Of a stretch of 64,000 nucleotides of DNA, positions 33,524 through 42,044 are shown in pieces (within the stretch, counting starts at the first letter, position 1; every line of letters begins with the position of its first letter). The notes under the pieces are model-generated. The model was not told where the DNA came from. It did no database searches and saw only the letters and a program-made list of their open reading frames with translations. Both the position numbers and the translations under genes were made by a program. Source of the DNA: Planococcus beigongshangi. GTDB lineage: Bacteria > Bacillota > Bacilli > Bacillales_A > Planococcaceae. Where the stretch lies: assembly GCF_016820495.1 (NCBI RefSeq), contig NZ_JADHDU010000001.1, positions 60,256 through 124,255 on the forward strand, read 5' to 3'.

Positions 33524-33542
33524 CTCAGACCTGAGGCTTAGG
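33524..33542. promoter_or_regulatory. Possible LiaR operator upstream of the lia-type operon
   Basis: CTCAGACCTGAGGCTTAGG contains two overlapping imperfect palindromes (CTCA-GACC-TGAG and CCTGAG-G-CTTAGG), about 80 bases upstream of the first gene. LiaR activates its own operon from a palindromic box in B. subtilis; I am not certain of the exact consensus match. Confidence 0.3.
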
Positions 33543-33615
33543 AGGCACCGGGCAGTTAGCTGAGCGCTTGTTGGGGGTATAGTGTAAAAGTTGGTTTGAA
33601 AGAGGTGCGTTCACT

Positions 33616-34695
33616 ATGAAGCAAGTAATTGCCGGAATCATCGCATTGATGATTTACAGCGGTCTCGCAGGATATACAGGATGGACTGTTTTCGTTTGGC
33701 TGCAAAGTCTTTCGCTGCCGTTGAACGGCTGGTTCTTCGCATTTTTATGGACAGTTTGGGCATTCAGCTTCTTTATCGGCAGATTGGGGCATAAATGGCT
33801 TGGCTTTACGATTGCGGGTTCCTATTGGCTCGGCTTTTTCCAATATGCGCTTTTACTGTTCCCGCTCGCAGCTTTATTGGTTCTATTGATCGATCATCCT
33901 AGGGATGTTCAAATCACCGGTTCGGTCACTGCTCTTATTTTCCTGTCGCTTTTTCTGGTTGGCACGTTTCTTGCGTACAGTCCTGCAGTGCGGAATAAGG
34001 AAATTAATATAAAAGGGAACGGCGAAGATCTGACTGTCGTCATCGCTTCCGATTTCCATCTCGGTGTTCTTTCAGGGAAGCGTCATCTGAAGCGGTTCGT
34101 GACGATGAGCAATCGGCTGAAACCTGATTTGGTCCTGCTTGCAGGCGACCTCGTCGATGACGATCCCATCTGGTATGTGCGGTACGGGATGTCCGAAGTC
34201 ATGAAGGAGCTGACGGCGAAATACGGCGTCTTCGGTGTATTGGGCAATCATGAATATTATGGCAAGAAAATCCCCTTGCTCGTCCGTGTCATGGAAGCGT
34301 CAGGCGTTCAAATCTTGCGTGATGACACAGTTAATATAGAAGGGAAATTTCATCTGACAGGAAGAGAGGACCCCACAAACGGCAGGAGGCATTCACTGGA
34401 AAACCTGAAACCTGAAGGCGGACTGCCATGGATCGTCATGGACCATACACCGACTGATTTGAAAACACCGGTGCAGCTGGGGGTGGACCTGCATATTTCG
34501 GGTCATACGCATAAAGGGCAGATGTGGCCGAACCGCTTCATTACCAAAAAAGTCTTTGATCTGGATTATGGTCATCGGCAGAACGGGGATACACATTTCC
34601 TGGTCTCATCCGGATTCGGATTTTGGGGGCCTCCCATCCGGATCGGCAGCCGATCGGAATTATGGATGGTTCGTATAAAGTATGGAAATAACTGA
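33616..34695 (+). CDS. Membrane-anchored metallophosphoesterase (YkuE/YpbG-like)
   Basis: A 359-residue protein with four N-terminal helices (about 5-125) and a calcineurin-like phosphoesterase domain. The metal motifs are complete: DFHLG (D-x-H), LVLLAGDLVDDD (GD), GVLGNHEYYG (GNHE), and ISGHTHKGQMWP (GHxH). The substrate is unknown; YkuE-type enzymes are thought to act at the cell surface. The ATG at 33616 follows AGAGGTG. A GGGTAT box at 33575 with a poor -35 (GTTAGC, 14 bases away) could be a weak sigma-B promoter. DedA gene follows after eight bases. Confidence 0.86.
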   Translation: MKQVIAGIIALMIYSGLAGYTGWTVFVWLQSLSLPLNGWFFAFLWTVWAFSFFIGRLGHKWLGFTIAGSYWLGFFQYALLLFPLAALLVLLIDHPRDVQITGSVTALIFLSLFLVGTFLAYSPAVRNKEINIKGNGEDLTVVIASDFHLGVLSGKRHLKRFVTMSNRLKPDLVLLAGDLVDDDPIWYVRYGMSEVMKELTAKYGVFGVLGNHEYYGKKIPLLVRVMEASGVQILRDDTVNIEGKFHLTGREDPTNGRRHSLENLKPEGGLPWIVMDHTPTDLKTPVQLGVDLHISGHTHKGQMWPNRFITKKVFDLDYGHRQNGDTHFLVSSGFGFWGPPIRIGSRSELWMVRIKYGNN

Positions 34696-34703
34696 GTGAA
34701 AGA

Positions 34704-35321
34704 GTGAACGGAATGGAAGCATGGATAACGTCAGTGATGGAAAGTTACGGATATGCGGGGATATTTCTTCTGATTTTACTGGAGAATATCTTTCCGCCGA
34801 TTCCTTCTGAAATCGTATTGACTATTGGCGGTTTTATGACGACAACGACGGGTCTCAGCCTTTTTGGCGTGATAGCAGCTTCAACAGCGGGATCAGTTGC
34901 GGGGGCGGTCATCCTCTACTATATCGGCAGGTTTCTAAGTGTGGAACGTTTGGAAAGCATAGTCGGGAAATATGGGAAATGGCTGAGGCTGACTAGTAAG
35001 GACTTACATAAGGCGGATGCATGGTTTGACCGGTACGGTATGTGGACCGTATTTTTCGGCAGGCTGATTCCTGTGGTCCGCAGCCTGATCTCGATTCCGG
35101 CGGGGATGTCCGGGATGAAGCTGAAATGGTTCCTGCTGTTCACGGTGGCAGGGACGCTCATCTGGAATACCATCCTGGTCATTGTGGGAGCGGCAGTAGG
35201 TGAGAACAGGGATGTTATCATGAGGCAATTGGAAATCTATTCGAATCTCGTCTATGCAGTGCTCATCATGGGAGCGATAGCTGGAATCTGGTATTTCCTC
35301 AGGAAAAAGCGGGAAGCTTAA
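34704..35321 (+). CDS. DedA/SNARE-associated (VTT) family membrane protein
   Basis: A 205-residue polytopic protein. The DedA signature is complete: FLLILLENIFPPIPSEIVLTIGGF with the conserved Glu/Pro cluster near residue 30, and FFGRLIPVVRSLISIPAGMSGM with the conserved Arg pair and Gly-x-x-x-Met near 120. The family includes lipid carrier flippases such as UptA and PetA in Bacillus. The GTG at 34704 or the ATG three codons later could be the start; neither has a strong ribosome site, so coupling to the phosphoesterase gene is likely. Confidence 0.88.
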   Translation: MNGMEAWITSVMESYGYAGIFLLILLENIFPPIPSEIVLTIGGFMTTTTGLSLFGVIAASTAGSVAGAVILYYIGRFLSVERLESIVGKYGKWLRLTSKDLHKADAWFDRYGMWTVFFGRLIPVVRSLISIPAGMSGMKLKWFLLFTVAGTLIWNTILVIVGAAVGENRDVIMRQLEIYSNLVYAVLIMGAIAGIWYFLRKKREA

Positions 35322-35402
35322 AGAGCGGGGACAGTGCATTCATTGCCGCGATTTTTTTTAATTGTTATAATAGTTCCATAATAAGATTGGAGGATGTTGT
35401 TT

Positions 35403-36353
35403 ATGAAGCCGATTGTTTACATCACCCGGAAATTGCCCGATGAGGCAGTGAAGGGACTGGAAGATGCCTACGAGGTGAGGATGTGGCAGGAGGAAGAACA
35501 ACCGGTGCCGCGTGAAACCCTGTTGGAAGAAGCCAGAAAGGCATCAGCTTTGTGGACGATGCTTTCTGATCAAATCGACCGGGAATTAATCGAGGCAGCT
35601 GAAAACCTGAAAATCATTGCCAATTTGGCGGTAGGCTATAATAATATCGATCTGGATGCAGCAAGAGACCGCGGCATTGCGGTCACCAACACACCGGATG
35701 TCTTGACTGAAACAACTGCGGATCTGACATTTGCCTTACTGTTGGCTACGGCCAGAAGATTGGTCGAAGCGGAAAAGACGGTTCGTTCAGGAGACTGGAA
35801 ATCATGGACTCCGATGGGCATGACCGGTCAGGATGTGTTCGGTGCGACTTTGGGCATCGTCGGCATGGGCCGGATCGGTGAAGGGGTCTGCCGGAGAGCG
35901 AGCGGCTTTGATATGAAAGTGATGTATCATAACCGGTCGCGCAGAAGCCTGGAAAATGTGGAGTATGCTGAACTTGATGAGTTATTGGCGAAATCCGATT
36001 TCGTGGTGATCCTTACTCCGTTGACAGAAGAAACCAAAGGGATGATCGGGGAGCGCGAATTGGCCCTGATGAAAGAAACCGCCTGCCTCATCAACGTCGC
36101 CAGAGGCGGAATTGTGGATGAAGATGCTTTATATGAAGCGTTGAAATCGAAAACGATTTGGGGAGCGGGGTTCGATGTCTTTGAAAAGGAACCGTTGCCG
36201 CTCGATTCGAAACTGCTTGAACTCGATAACCTGACGGTGCTTCCGCATATCGGCAGCGCAGGCATCCGGACGAGAATGAAAATGATGCAGCTGAATGCAG
36301 AAGCGATCGGCTCATGTCTCGGCGGGCAGTCCATTAAGAATAGAGTTTGCTAA
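35403..36353 (+). CDS. D-2-hydroxyacid dehydrogenase (glyoxylate/hydroxypyruvate reductase-like)
   Basis: A 316-residue NAD(P)-dependent dehydrogenase. The Rossmann motif is GIVGMGRIGEGV (about residue 151). Catalytic residues are recognisable: Arg in INVARGGIVDE, Glu in FDVFEKEPLP and His in LPHIGSA. Overall it resembles GyaR/YvcT-type glyoxylate reductases. The start is the ATG at 35403, nine bases after GGAGG; the in-frame ATG at 35394 overlaps the ribosome site. Single gene with its own terminator. Confidence 0.9.
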   Translation: MKPIVYITRKLPDEAVKGLEDAYEVRMWQEEEQPVPRETLLEEARKASALWTMLSDQIDRELIEAAENLKIIANLAVGYNNIDLDAARDRGIAVTNTPDVLTETTADLTFALLLATARRLVEAEKTVRSGDWKSWTPMGMTGQDVFGATLGIVGMGRIGEGVCRRASGFDMKVMYHNRSRRSLENVEYAELDELLAKSDFVVILTPLTEETKGMIGERELALMKETACLINVARGGIVDEDALYEALKSKTIWGAGFDVFEKEPLPLDSKLLELDNLTVLPHIGSAGIRTRMKMMQLNAEAIGSCLGGQSIKNRVC

Positions 36354-36354
36354 G

Positions 36355-36380
36355 AGCAGCTGCATCTGCAGCTGTTTTTT
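36355..36380 (+). terminator. Terminator after the hydroxyacid dehydrogenase gene
   Basis: AGCAGCTGCA and TGCAGCTGTTTTTT form a compact stem with a TC loop. Confidence 0.85.
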
Positions 36381-36394
36381 ATATTGAACATTGG

Positions 36395-36596
36395 ATAAGT
36401 TGAATTAAAGAAACAATATTTATATTTCGCTTCGGCGCTATGGACCAAGCTCCTTCAATAAGCCGAGAAGAACACGCGTCTTCTGCTCCACTCGGGCGAA
36501 GTGAAACGAGTACGAGTTAGCTCAGTGCAAGCAGCCAGGAAAGCGAGCTGTTTTGCGGAATATCGACTTCTGCAGAGTTTTTAGTTCAACTTATAA
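36395..36596 (-). mobile_element. MITE-like element (family B), short inverted copy
   Basis: About 202 bases bounded by ATAAGTTGAATT on the left and AGTTCAACTTATA on the right, which are inverted repeats of each other. Read on the minus strand it carries the same blocks as the element at 38795: TCGATATTCCGCAAAACAGC, GCTGCTTGCACTGAGCTAAC, CACTTCGCCCGAGTGGA, TGTTCTTCTCGGCTTATTG and CATAGCGCCGAAGCG. About 210 internal bases are missing relative to that copy. No ORF of its own. Confidence 0.75.
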
Positions 36597-36690
36597 AGTT
36601 GATAATTACTGTGTTTTATTGTAAAATGGTTGAGGTTTTCGAAGTCTCTTTGACTGAAAAAGCAAATTGAAAGAATAGGGGGTATGATTC

Positions 36691-37653
36691 ATGCAAAATC
36701 ATACACACAACGTTTTACTTTATTACCTATATACACCTCTCGAGGATCCTGAAACTTTTGCGGCTGAACATTTGGCGGCGTGCAAGGAGCTCGAATTGAA
36801 AGGCCGTATCCTGGTGTCCCACGAAGGCATCAACGGTACATGTTCAGGCACTGTTGAACAAACGGAAGCTTATATGGAAATGCTGAAAAATGATGAACGT
36901 TTTTCGGATATCGTCTTTAAAATTGATGCGGCTGAAGGCCATGCATTCAAAAAAATGCACGTCCGCGCGAAAAAGGAAATCGTTCACCTGGGTCTCGAAG
37001 AGGATATCAATCCGAACGAACTGACGGGAACTTACCTGGAGCCGGCTGAATTCTATAAACGCATGCAGGATCAGGACACGATCGTTCTGGATGCACGCAA
37101 TGATTATGAATATGATCTTGGCCATTTCCGCGGCGCTATACGCCCGGATATCGAAAACTTCCGCGATTTACCGGAATGGGTCAAAGAAAACAAAGAAATG
37201 TTCGAAGGCAAGAAAATCCTGACGTATTGCACAGGCGGTATCCGCTGTGAGAAATTCTCCGGCTGGCTGAAGCGGGAAGGGTTTGAAGATGTAGCGCAAT
37301 TACACGGCGGCATCGCAACTTACGGCAAAGACCCGGAAGTCAAAGGACAGCTATGGGATGGACAGATGTATGTCTTCGATGAGCGCATTGCCGTACCGGT
37401 CAACCAGGTGGAGCATGTGATTGTCGGAAAAGATCATTTCACTGGTGAACCTTGTGAGCGCTACGTGAACTGCGCAAATCCTGAATGCAATAAAAAAATC
37501 CTGGCTTCTGAAGAAAATGAACATAAATACATGCGTTCATGCTCTGATGAGTGCCGCGAACATCCGCGGAACCGCTACGCTTTCGAGCATGGCTTGACCG
37601 GGGCTGAAGTTCAGGCAAGACTGGATGCACTAAAAGAAACAGCAGAAGTATAA
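36691..37653 (+). CDS. trhO: tRNA uridine(34) hydroxylase, rhodanese-domain (UPF0176/YrrO-YbfQ type)
   Basis: A 320-residue protein that installs the 5-hydroxyl on U34 of certain tRNAs in an oxygen-dependent way. It has an N-terminal acylphosphatase-like domain (1-95, containing [14 protein letters not shown]), a rhodanese domain (about 120-215) with active-site Cys in [16 protein letters not shown], and a C-terminal Cys-rich zinc region with [12 protein letters not shown] and [13 protein letters not shown]. The order and length match YbfQ/TrhO. Start at 36691 after AGGGGG. It is monocistronic with a terminator. Confidence 0.92.
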   Translation: MQNHTHNVLLYYLYTPLEDPETFAAEHLAACKELELKGRILVSHEGINGTCSGTVEQTEAYMEMLKNDERFSDIVFKIDAAEGHAFKKMHVRAKKEIVHLGLEEDINPNELTGTYLEPAEFYKRMQDQDTIVLDARNDYEYDLGHFRGAIRPDIENFRDLPEWVKENKEMFEGKKILTYCTGGIRCEKFSGWLKREGFEDVAQLHGGIATYGKDPEVKGQLWDGQMYVFDERIAVPVNQVEHVIVGKDHFTGEPCERYVNCANPECNKKILASEENEHKYMRSCSDECREHPRNRYAFEHGLTGAEVQARLDALKETAEV

Positions 37654-37673
37654 TTTATAAAGAGAAGCAAAAG

Positions 37674-37704
37674 AAAAAGCTGCCCAATGCGGGCAGCTTT
37701 TTTG
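37674..37704. terminator. Bidirectional terminator between trhO and the zinc-ribbon ORF
   Basis: AAAAAGCTGCCC and GGGCAGCTTTTTT form the stem; it ends six bases before the stop of the opposing small ORF. Confidence 0.92.
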
Positions 37705-37709
37705 TTTGC

Positions 37710-37841
37710 TCATTTTTCTTCCGCTTCTTCCGCACATTCTGAACAAAGAAGTTCACTGTTTACATAGGCACCATCAAGAAAACCATCCCGGCAATAAACT
37801 TCCTTACCGCAGCTGGCGCATGTGCCGACCAATTCAAGCAT
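37710..37841 (-). CDS. Small zinc-ribbon ORF coupled to the TipAL-like regulator gene
   Basis: An ORF of 43 residues with two CxxC pairs, CASC at 8-11 and CSEC at 33-36, an extra Cys17 and an acidic tail (AEEAEEK). This is the layout of a minimal zinc ribbon. Its ATG overlaps the regulator stop codon (ATGCTTGA, eight shared bases) and has no Shine-Dalgarno of its own, which fits termination-reinitiation. It ends just before a strong shared terminator, so it lies wholly within the regulator transcript. I do not recognise a named family; possible roles are a redox or metal switch acting with the regulator. Confidence 0.6.
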   Translation of the reverse strand: MLELVGTCASCGKEVYCRDGFLDGAYVNSELLCSECAEEAEEK

Positions 37842-38685
37842 CGGCTAAACCGTCAGCGAATATGTACATGGCATCCTTCAGGTATTCCGATAATCCGGCT
37901 CCGTGGCGGTCAATGTTCTTGGCGAATCGACTGTCTGTGGCATACAGATCCCCGAGCCCGCGGAACATCTTCGGCGAACAATTATAGAAACGGTCCAGCA
38001 ATGTGTAATAAGCTTTCATCTCCACCTGGACTTCCGGGGAAGCAGGAGGGAGATGCATCAAATTGGAAACGGCATTGTATATCCGTTCGCCTTCGCGGTT
38101 GATCTCTTCCAGATCCTCTTCTTCTTTCTCAGGTTTCGCAGATGCAGCTCCGTCATTTACAGGAATTTCCTGTTCAGCCTCTGGTTCCGGTTCTGTAAAA
38201 TTGACTTCCTCCAGAACTTCATCCGGCTCCGAGAAATCTTCATAAGCTTCTTCGTCGCCTGCAGCCGATTGCTCCGGAACATCCAGATACATTTTAATAT
38301 TGTCATCCGTCTGTTTAATGCCGAACGCTGCAAAACGCTCTACATTGGATACTTCCCTGGCGTCAGCATATTCCAGCTGAGTCATTTCGGCATTCTCTAT
38401 CAGCTTTTCAATGCGCTCTTTCTTTTGGCGCAAAAGTTCTGCATGCTGTGAAAGCGCATATGCAGCGTCGAATCCTTCTGCCACCAGTTCCTGTATCTTC
38501 TTGAGTGAAAAACCTAATTCTTTGAAAAATAAGATGTGCTGGAGCAGTTTCAAATCATCGTCATTATAATAGCGGTAGCGGTTCGAACCGATATTCGAAG
38601 GTTTCATCAAACCGATGCTGTCGTAATGATGGAGAGTGCGGACACTGACTCCTGCTATCGTTGCCACTTCCTGTACTTTATACAT
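37834..38685 (-). CDS. MerR-family regulator with TipAS-like ligand domain
   Basis: A 283-residue regulator. Residues 1-70 form the MerR winged helix (VATIAGVSVRTLHHYD, LKLLQHILFFKELGFSL). A coiled coil follows to about residue 105. Residues 141-195 are a Glu/Asp/Pro-rich insertion. The C terminus (about 222-283) resembles the TipAS antibiotic-recognition domain: YYTLLDRFYNCSPKMFRGLGDLYATDSRFAKNIDRHGAGLSEYL. TipAL of Streptomyces binds thiopeptides covalently through a Cys; here one Cys (CSPKM) lies at the matching position. The ATG at 38685 follows GAGGTGATC. No drug exporter is adjacent. Confidence 0.82.
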   Translation of the reverse strand: MYKVQEVATIAGVSVRTLHHYDSIGLMKPSNIGSNRYRYYNDDDLKLLQHILFFKELGFSLKKIQELVAEGFDAAYALSQHAELLRQKKERIEKLIENAEMTQLEYADAREVSNVERFAAFGIKQTDDNIKMYLDVPEQSAAGDEEAYEDFSEPDEVLEEVNFTEPEPEAEQEIPVNDGAASAKPEKEEEDLEEINREGERIYNAVSNLMHLPPASPEVQVEMKAYYTLLDRFYNCSPKMFRGLGDLYATDSRFAKNIDRHGAGLSEYLKDAMYIFADGLADA

Positions 38686-38794
38686 ACTGATCACCTCTTC
38701 CCTTTGATTAGACTATGACGTTCCGTAAGTGTCAATACTTTTCGGGAGAGTTTTTAAAAATGTTACTTTCAGCACGCAAAAGCAAAAAAGGGGA

Positions 38795-39210
38795 TATATA
38801 AGTTGAACTGATAATCTTCAATAATCGATATTCCGCAAAACAGCTCCGCTTTCCGGGCTGCTTGCGCTGAGCTAACTCGTGCTCGTTACACTTCGCCCGA
38901 GTGGATCTCAGCACTTCGCCGGGTCGCCTGGGAGTCTTCGCTGTTTTGCTCCATATCTTAGAAATCCTTCTTTTGCCTAAGCCGTTTTCACAAGCGAACT
39001 CGGACCTTCGTCCGAGTGTGTGCTCAACGCTGTGCTGACAATGTAAGGAGTCTTTAATGCTTCACTCGATATCCAGAAGTGGACCTAAGCTGAGGCGCGG
39101 CTCAGGACTGGGTGAAGCAATAAGACGAGTGTTCTTCTCGGCTTATTGTGGGAACCTGGTCCATAGCGCCGAAGCGATATTTCTGTTATTTCTCTAGTTC
39201 AACCTATATA
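38795..39210 (+). mobile_element. MITE-like element (family B), long copy
   Basis: About 416 bases bounded by the inverted repeats TATATAAGTTGAACT (38795-38809) and AGTTCAACCTATATA (39196-39210), matching at 14 of 15 positions. Inside are CGATATTCCGCAAAACAGC, a CTGCTTGCGCTGAGCTAAC block, a GAACTCGGAC...GTCCGAG hairpin, and AATAAGACGAGTGTTCTTCTC with GGCTTATTG. There is no transposase; short spurious frames across it look like repeat translations. It accounts for most of the 660-base gap between the regulator and the aldehyde dehydrogenase gene. Confidence 0.78.
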
Positions 39211-39292
39211 GTTTCTGAACATTAAAGACCGAAAAGTTAAATTATTCTGAAGAAGGGCTGGGAATCTCCAGCAGGATGTGAAATAATGGATA

Positions 39293-39306
39293 TGAAAGCG
39301 CTTTCT
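39293..39306. promoter_or_regulatory. cre site (CcpA operator) upstream of the lysine catabolic operon
   Basis: TGAAAGCGCTTTCT is a near-perfect catabolite response element (consensus TGWAANCGNTNWCA; palindromic core AAAGCGCTTT). It lies 43 bases before the first start codon, where bound CcpA would repress. Confidence 0.8.
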
Positions 39307-39348
39307 TTAATTTGGATAAATAGCTTTGAATGAAGGGAGAAAGAGAAG

Positions 39349-40830
39349 ATGAAATTAACGAATTATGTAAATGGGGAATGGCAGGAAGCGGCTGATGCGA
39401 AATTCACGGCTGTGACCAATCCGGCAACAGGCCAGGAACTGGCACAGGTCCAGATGTCTTCAAGGGAAGATGTGGATAGAGCGGCGGCAGCAGCAAAAGC
39501 GGCGCAGAAATTATGGGCGAAAGTTCCGGCGCCGAAGCGGGCGTCGTACTTATATGAAATCGGTCGGATCATGAAGGAACGGAAAGAGCATCTGGCGCAA
39601 GTGTTGACGAAAGAAATGGGCAAAGTGATTGAAGAAGGACGGGGAGAAGTCCAGGAAGGCATCGATATGGCTTTTTATATGGCAGGCGAAGGAAGACGCT
39701 TATTCGGTGAAACGACACCTTCTGAACTGGCGGATAAATTTGCGATGAGCGTGCGGGCGCCTATTGGTGTAGTCGGATTGATCACACCGTGGAATTTCCC
39801 GGTGGCGATCGCTACATGGAAATCGTTTCCGGCAATTGTAGCAGGCAATACGTTCTTGTGGAAACCTGCCACGGAAACGCCGATGATGGCTTATGAAATG
39901 GGCAGGATATTCGAGGAAGCGGGATTGCCGGAAGGAGTAGCCAATATTGTATTCGGTGCCGGGTCTGAAGTCGGTACAGCAATGATCGACCATCCGGATA
40001 TCCGGGTCATTTCCTTTACAGGCTCAACGGATACAGGCAGGAAAGTGGCTGAAGCAGGGGGGCGCAACCTCAAGAAGGTCTCACTCGAGATGGGCGGAAA
40101 AAATGCCGTTATCGTCATGGATGATGCGGATCTGGATTTGGCTGTTGAAGGCATTTTATGGAGCGCTTTCGGAACTGCCGGCCAGCGCTGTACGGCATGC
40201 AGCCGCGTCATTGTCCACAAAGATGTAAAAGAAGATCTCCAAAACAGGCTGCTTTCGAAAATGGAAGGTCTGACGATTGGAGATGGTTTGGATGAAAACG
40301 TTAAAATCGGTCCGGTCATCAATAAGAAGGCACTTGAAAAGATCCATTCCTACATCGGGATCGGTCAGGAAGAAGGCGCAACCCTTCTTGCCGGCGGTGA
40401 AATCCTGACAGGCGGCCATTATGATAAAGGAAACTATTACGCACCGACATTGTTTACCGACGTAGACGCTTCCATGCGGATCGCCCAGGAAGAAATATTC
40501 GGACCGGTGGTTTCAATCATCGAAGTCGACAGTTTTGAAGCGGCAATTGAAGTGAATAATGGGGTCATTTACGGACTCTCCAGTTCGATTTATACGCAGG
40601 ACGTGAACAGGGTATTTAAAGCCCAGCGTGATTTGGATACGGGAATCGTCTATATCAATGCCGGGACGACGGGGGCGGAAATTCATTTGCCGTTCGGGGG
40701 AACCAAAGGGACAGGCAACGGCCATCGGGATTCCGGTGTTGCAGCTCTTGATGTATTTACAGAATGGAAGTCGGTCTATGTCGACTTCAGCGGAAAGTTG
40801 CAGCGTGCGCAAATCGATAACGATATTTGA
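39349..40830 (+). CDS. NAD(P)-dependent aldehyde dehydrogenase, probable allysine (2-aminoadipate semialdehyde) dehydrogenase
   Basis: A 493-residue aldehyde dehydrogenase. LITPWNFPVAIATWK (about 144) binds the cofactor, Glu in LEMGGKNAVIV (about 250) is the general base, and the nucleophilic Cys is in GTAGQRCTACSRV (about 285). GIVYINAGTTGAEIHLPFGGTKGTGNG is the usual C-terminal block. Twenty bases separate it from the lysine 6-dehydrogenase gene, whose product (2-aminoadipate 6-semialdehyde, in equilibrium with its cyclic imine) would be its substrate. That substrate is inferred from context. AGGGAGAAAGAG precedes the ATG. A cre site lies upstream. Confidence 0.85.
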   Translation: MKLTNYVNGEWQEAADAKFTAVTNPATGQELAQVQMSSREDVDRAAAAAKAAQKLWAKVPAPKRASYLYEIGRIMKERKEHLAQVLTKEMGKVIEEGRGEVQEGIDMAFYMAGEGRRLFGETTPSELADKFAMSVRAPIGVVGLITPWNFPVAIATWKSFPAIVAGNTFLWKPATETPMMAYEMGRIFEEAGLPEGVANIVFGAGSEVGTAMIDHPDIRVISFTGSTDTGRKVAEAGGRNLKKVSLEMGGKNAVIVMDDADLDLAVEGILWSAFGTAGQRCTACSRVIVHKDVKEDLQNRLLSKMEGLTIGDGLDENVKIGPVINKKALEKIHSYIGIGQEEGATLLAGGEILTGGHYDKGNYYAPTLFTDVDASMRIAQEEIFGPVVSIIEVDSFEAAIEVNNGVIYGLSSSIYTQDVNRVFKAQRDLDTGIVYINAGTTGAEIHLPFGGTKGTGNGHRDSGVAALDVFTEWKSVYVDFSGKLQRAQIDNDI

Positions 40831-40850
40831 TTTGAAAGGGGAGGATCGAG

Positions 40851-42017
40851 ATGAAAGTAGCAGTACTCGGAGCAGGATTAATGGGGATGCAGGCGGCAGG
40901 GGATCTCATTCGGAGCGAAGGGGTCGAACGGATCTATCTGGCTGATGTCGATACGAAGAAAGCTGAAGAGTTCAAGCGGAACATGAACAGCGACAAGCTG
41001 GAGATCGTCTATCTTGATGCCAATGACGAAGGATCGATGGAATCGGTCATCTCAAAGGCGGATGTCGTGATCAACGCACTTTTTTACACATTCAATGTGA
41101 AAGTGGCAGAAATTGCACTGAAATGCGGCATCCATTCGGTCGACCTTGGAGGACATATCGGTGGAGCAACGGATGCGGTGCTGGAACTGCATGACCAAGC
41201 GATGGAAAAAGGGGTGACACTCATACCGGATCTTGGTGTGGCACCAGGCATGATTAACATTCTAAGCGGTTATGGTGCAGGAAAACTGGACCGTGTCAGT
41301 GATATCAAAATTTTGGTCGGCGGCATTCCGGTCCATCCCGAACCGCCGCTCGAATACAATCATGTATTTTCGTTGGACGGGGTTTTTGATCATTACACGG
41401 ATCCTTCCCACGTTCTGAGAGACGGTAAATTACTGGAAGTCGCTTCATTGTCGGAAATTGAACATGTGGAATTCGAAGATTTCGGCGAATTGGAAGCCTT
41501 CCACACGTCTGGCGGCACTTCCACCTTAACGGATACATTCAGCGATATCCAAAACCTGGAATATAAAACACTCCGTTATAAAGGGCATGCAGAAAAATTC
41601 AAGCTGCTTGTTGACCTTGGATTGACTGACCGCGAGAAAACAGTCAATATCGATGGCCAGCCAATCAAACTTCGGGACGTCTTGAGAGAAGTGCTGACGC
41701 CGATCACTGAACTTGGTGAAAAAGAGGATGCAGTCGTATTGCGGGTGAGTGTAACGGGGACGAAAGATAGTGAAGAAATTACTTTCTCCTATGATATGGT
41801 GACGCGCAAAGACCGGCAGTCCGGAGTGACGGCGATGGCACGTGCCACAGCGTATACGATTTCGACAGTTGCACAGATGATCGGCAGCGGCGTAATCGAT
41901 AAACGGGGCTCATATCCGCCGGAGCTGATCGTGCCGGGAGATGAATATATCAAAGAAATGGCGAAGCGTGGCGTAGATATCGTTGAGACAGTAAAAGGGA
42001 CGGCACTTCAGCAATAG
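40851..42017 (+). CDS. Lysine 6-dehydrogenase (saccharopine dehydrogenase family)
   Basis: A 388-residue NAD enzyme. It starts with the dinucleotide fold [14 protein letters not shown] and then [59 protein letters not shown] and [12 protein letters not shown]. This series follows the lysine 6-dehydrogenase of Geobacillus stearothermophilus as I know it, closer than to LYS9-type saccharopine reductases. It oxidatively deaminates the epsilon amino group of lysine to give 2-aminoadipate 6-semialdehyde. Strong GGGGAGGATCGAG ribosome site. Middle gene of a three-gene operon. Confidence 0.82.
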   Translation: MKVAVLGAGLMGMQAAGDLIRSEGVERIYLADVDTKKAEEFKRNMNSDKLEIVYLDANDEGSMESVISKADVVINALFYTFNVKVAEIALKCGIHSVDLGGHIGGATDAVLELHDQAMEKGVTLIPDLGVAPGMINILSGYGAGKLDRVSDIKILVGGIPVHPEPPLEYNHVFSLDGVFDHYTDPSHVLRDGKLLEVASLSEIEHVEFEDFGELEAFHTSGGTSTLTDTFSDIQNLEYKTLRYKGHAEKFKLLVDLGLTDREKTVNIDGQPIKLRDVLREVLTPITELGEKEDAVVLRVSVTGTKDSEEITFSYDMVTRKDRQSGVTAMARATAYTISTVAQMIGSGVIDKRGSYPPELIVPGDEYIKEMAKRGVDIVETVKGTALQQ

Positions 42018-42044
42018 AATTTCTGCACCGGGAGGTTATAGAGG

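Noticed and set aside
38732..38914. Minus-strand frame encoding an LRSTRAKCNEHELAQRKQPGKRSCFAEYR-like peptide, with similar frames at 48961-49212 and 63539-63799
   Set aside because: All three lie in family B repeats; the shared peptide reflects the shared DNA. No start signals or codon bias support expression.
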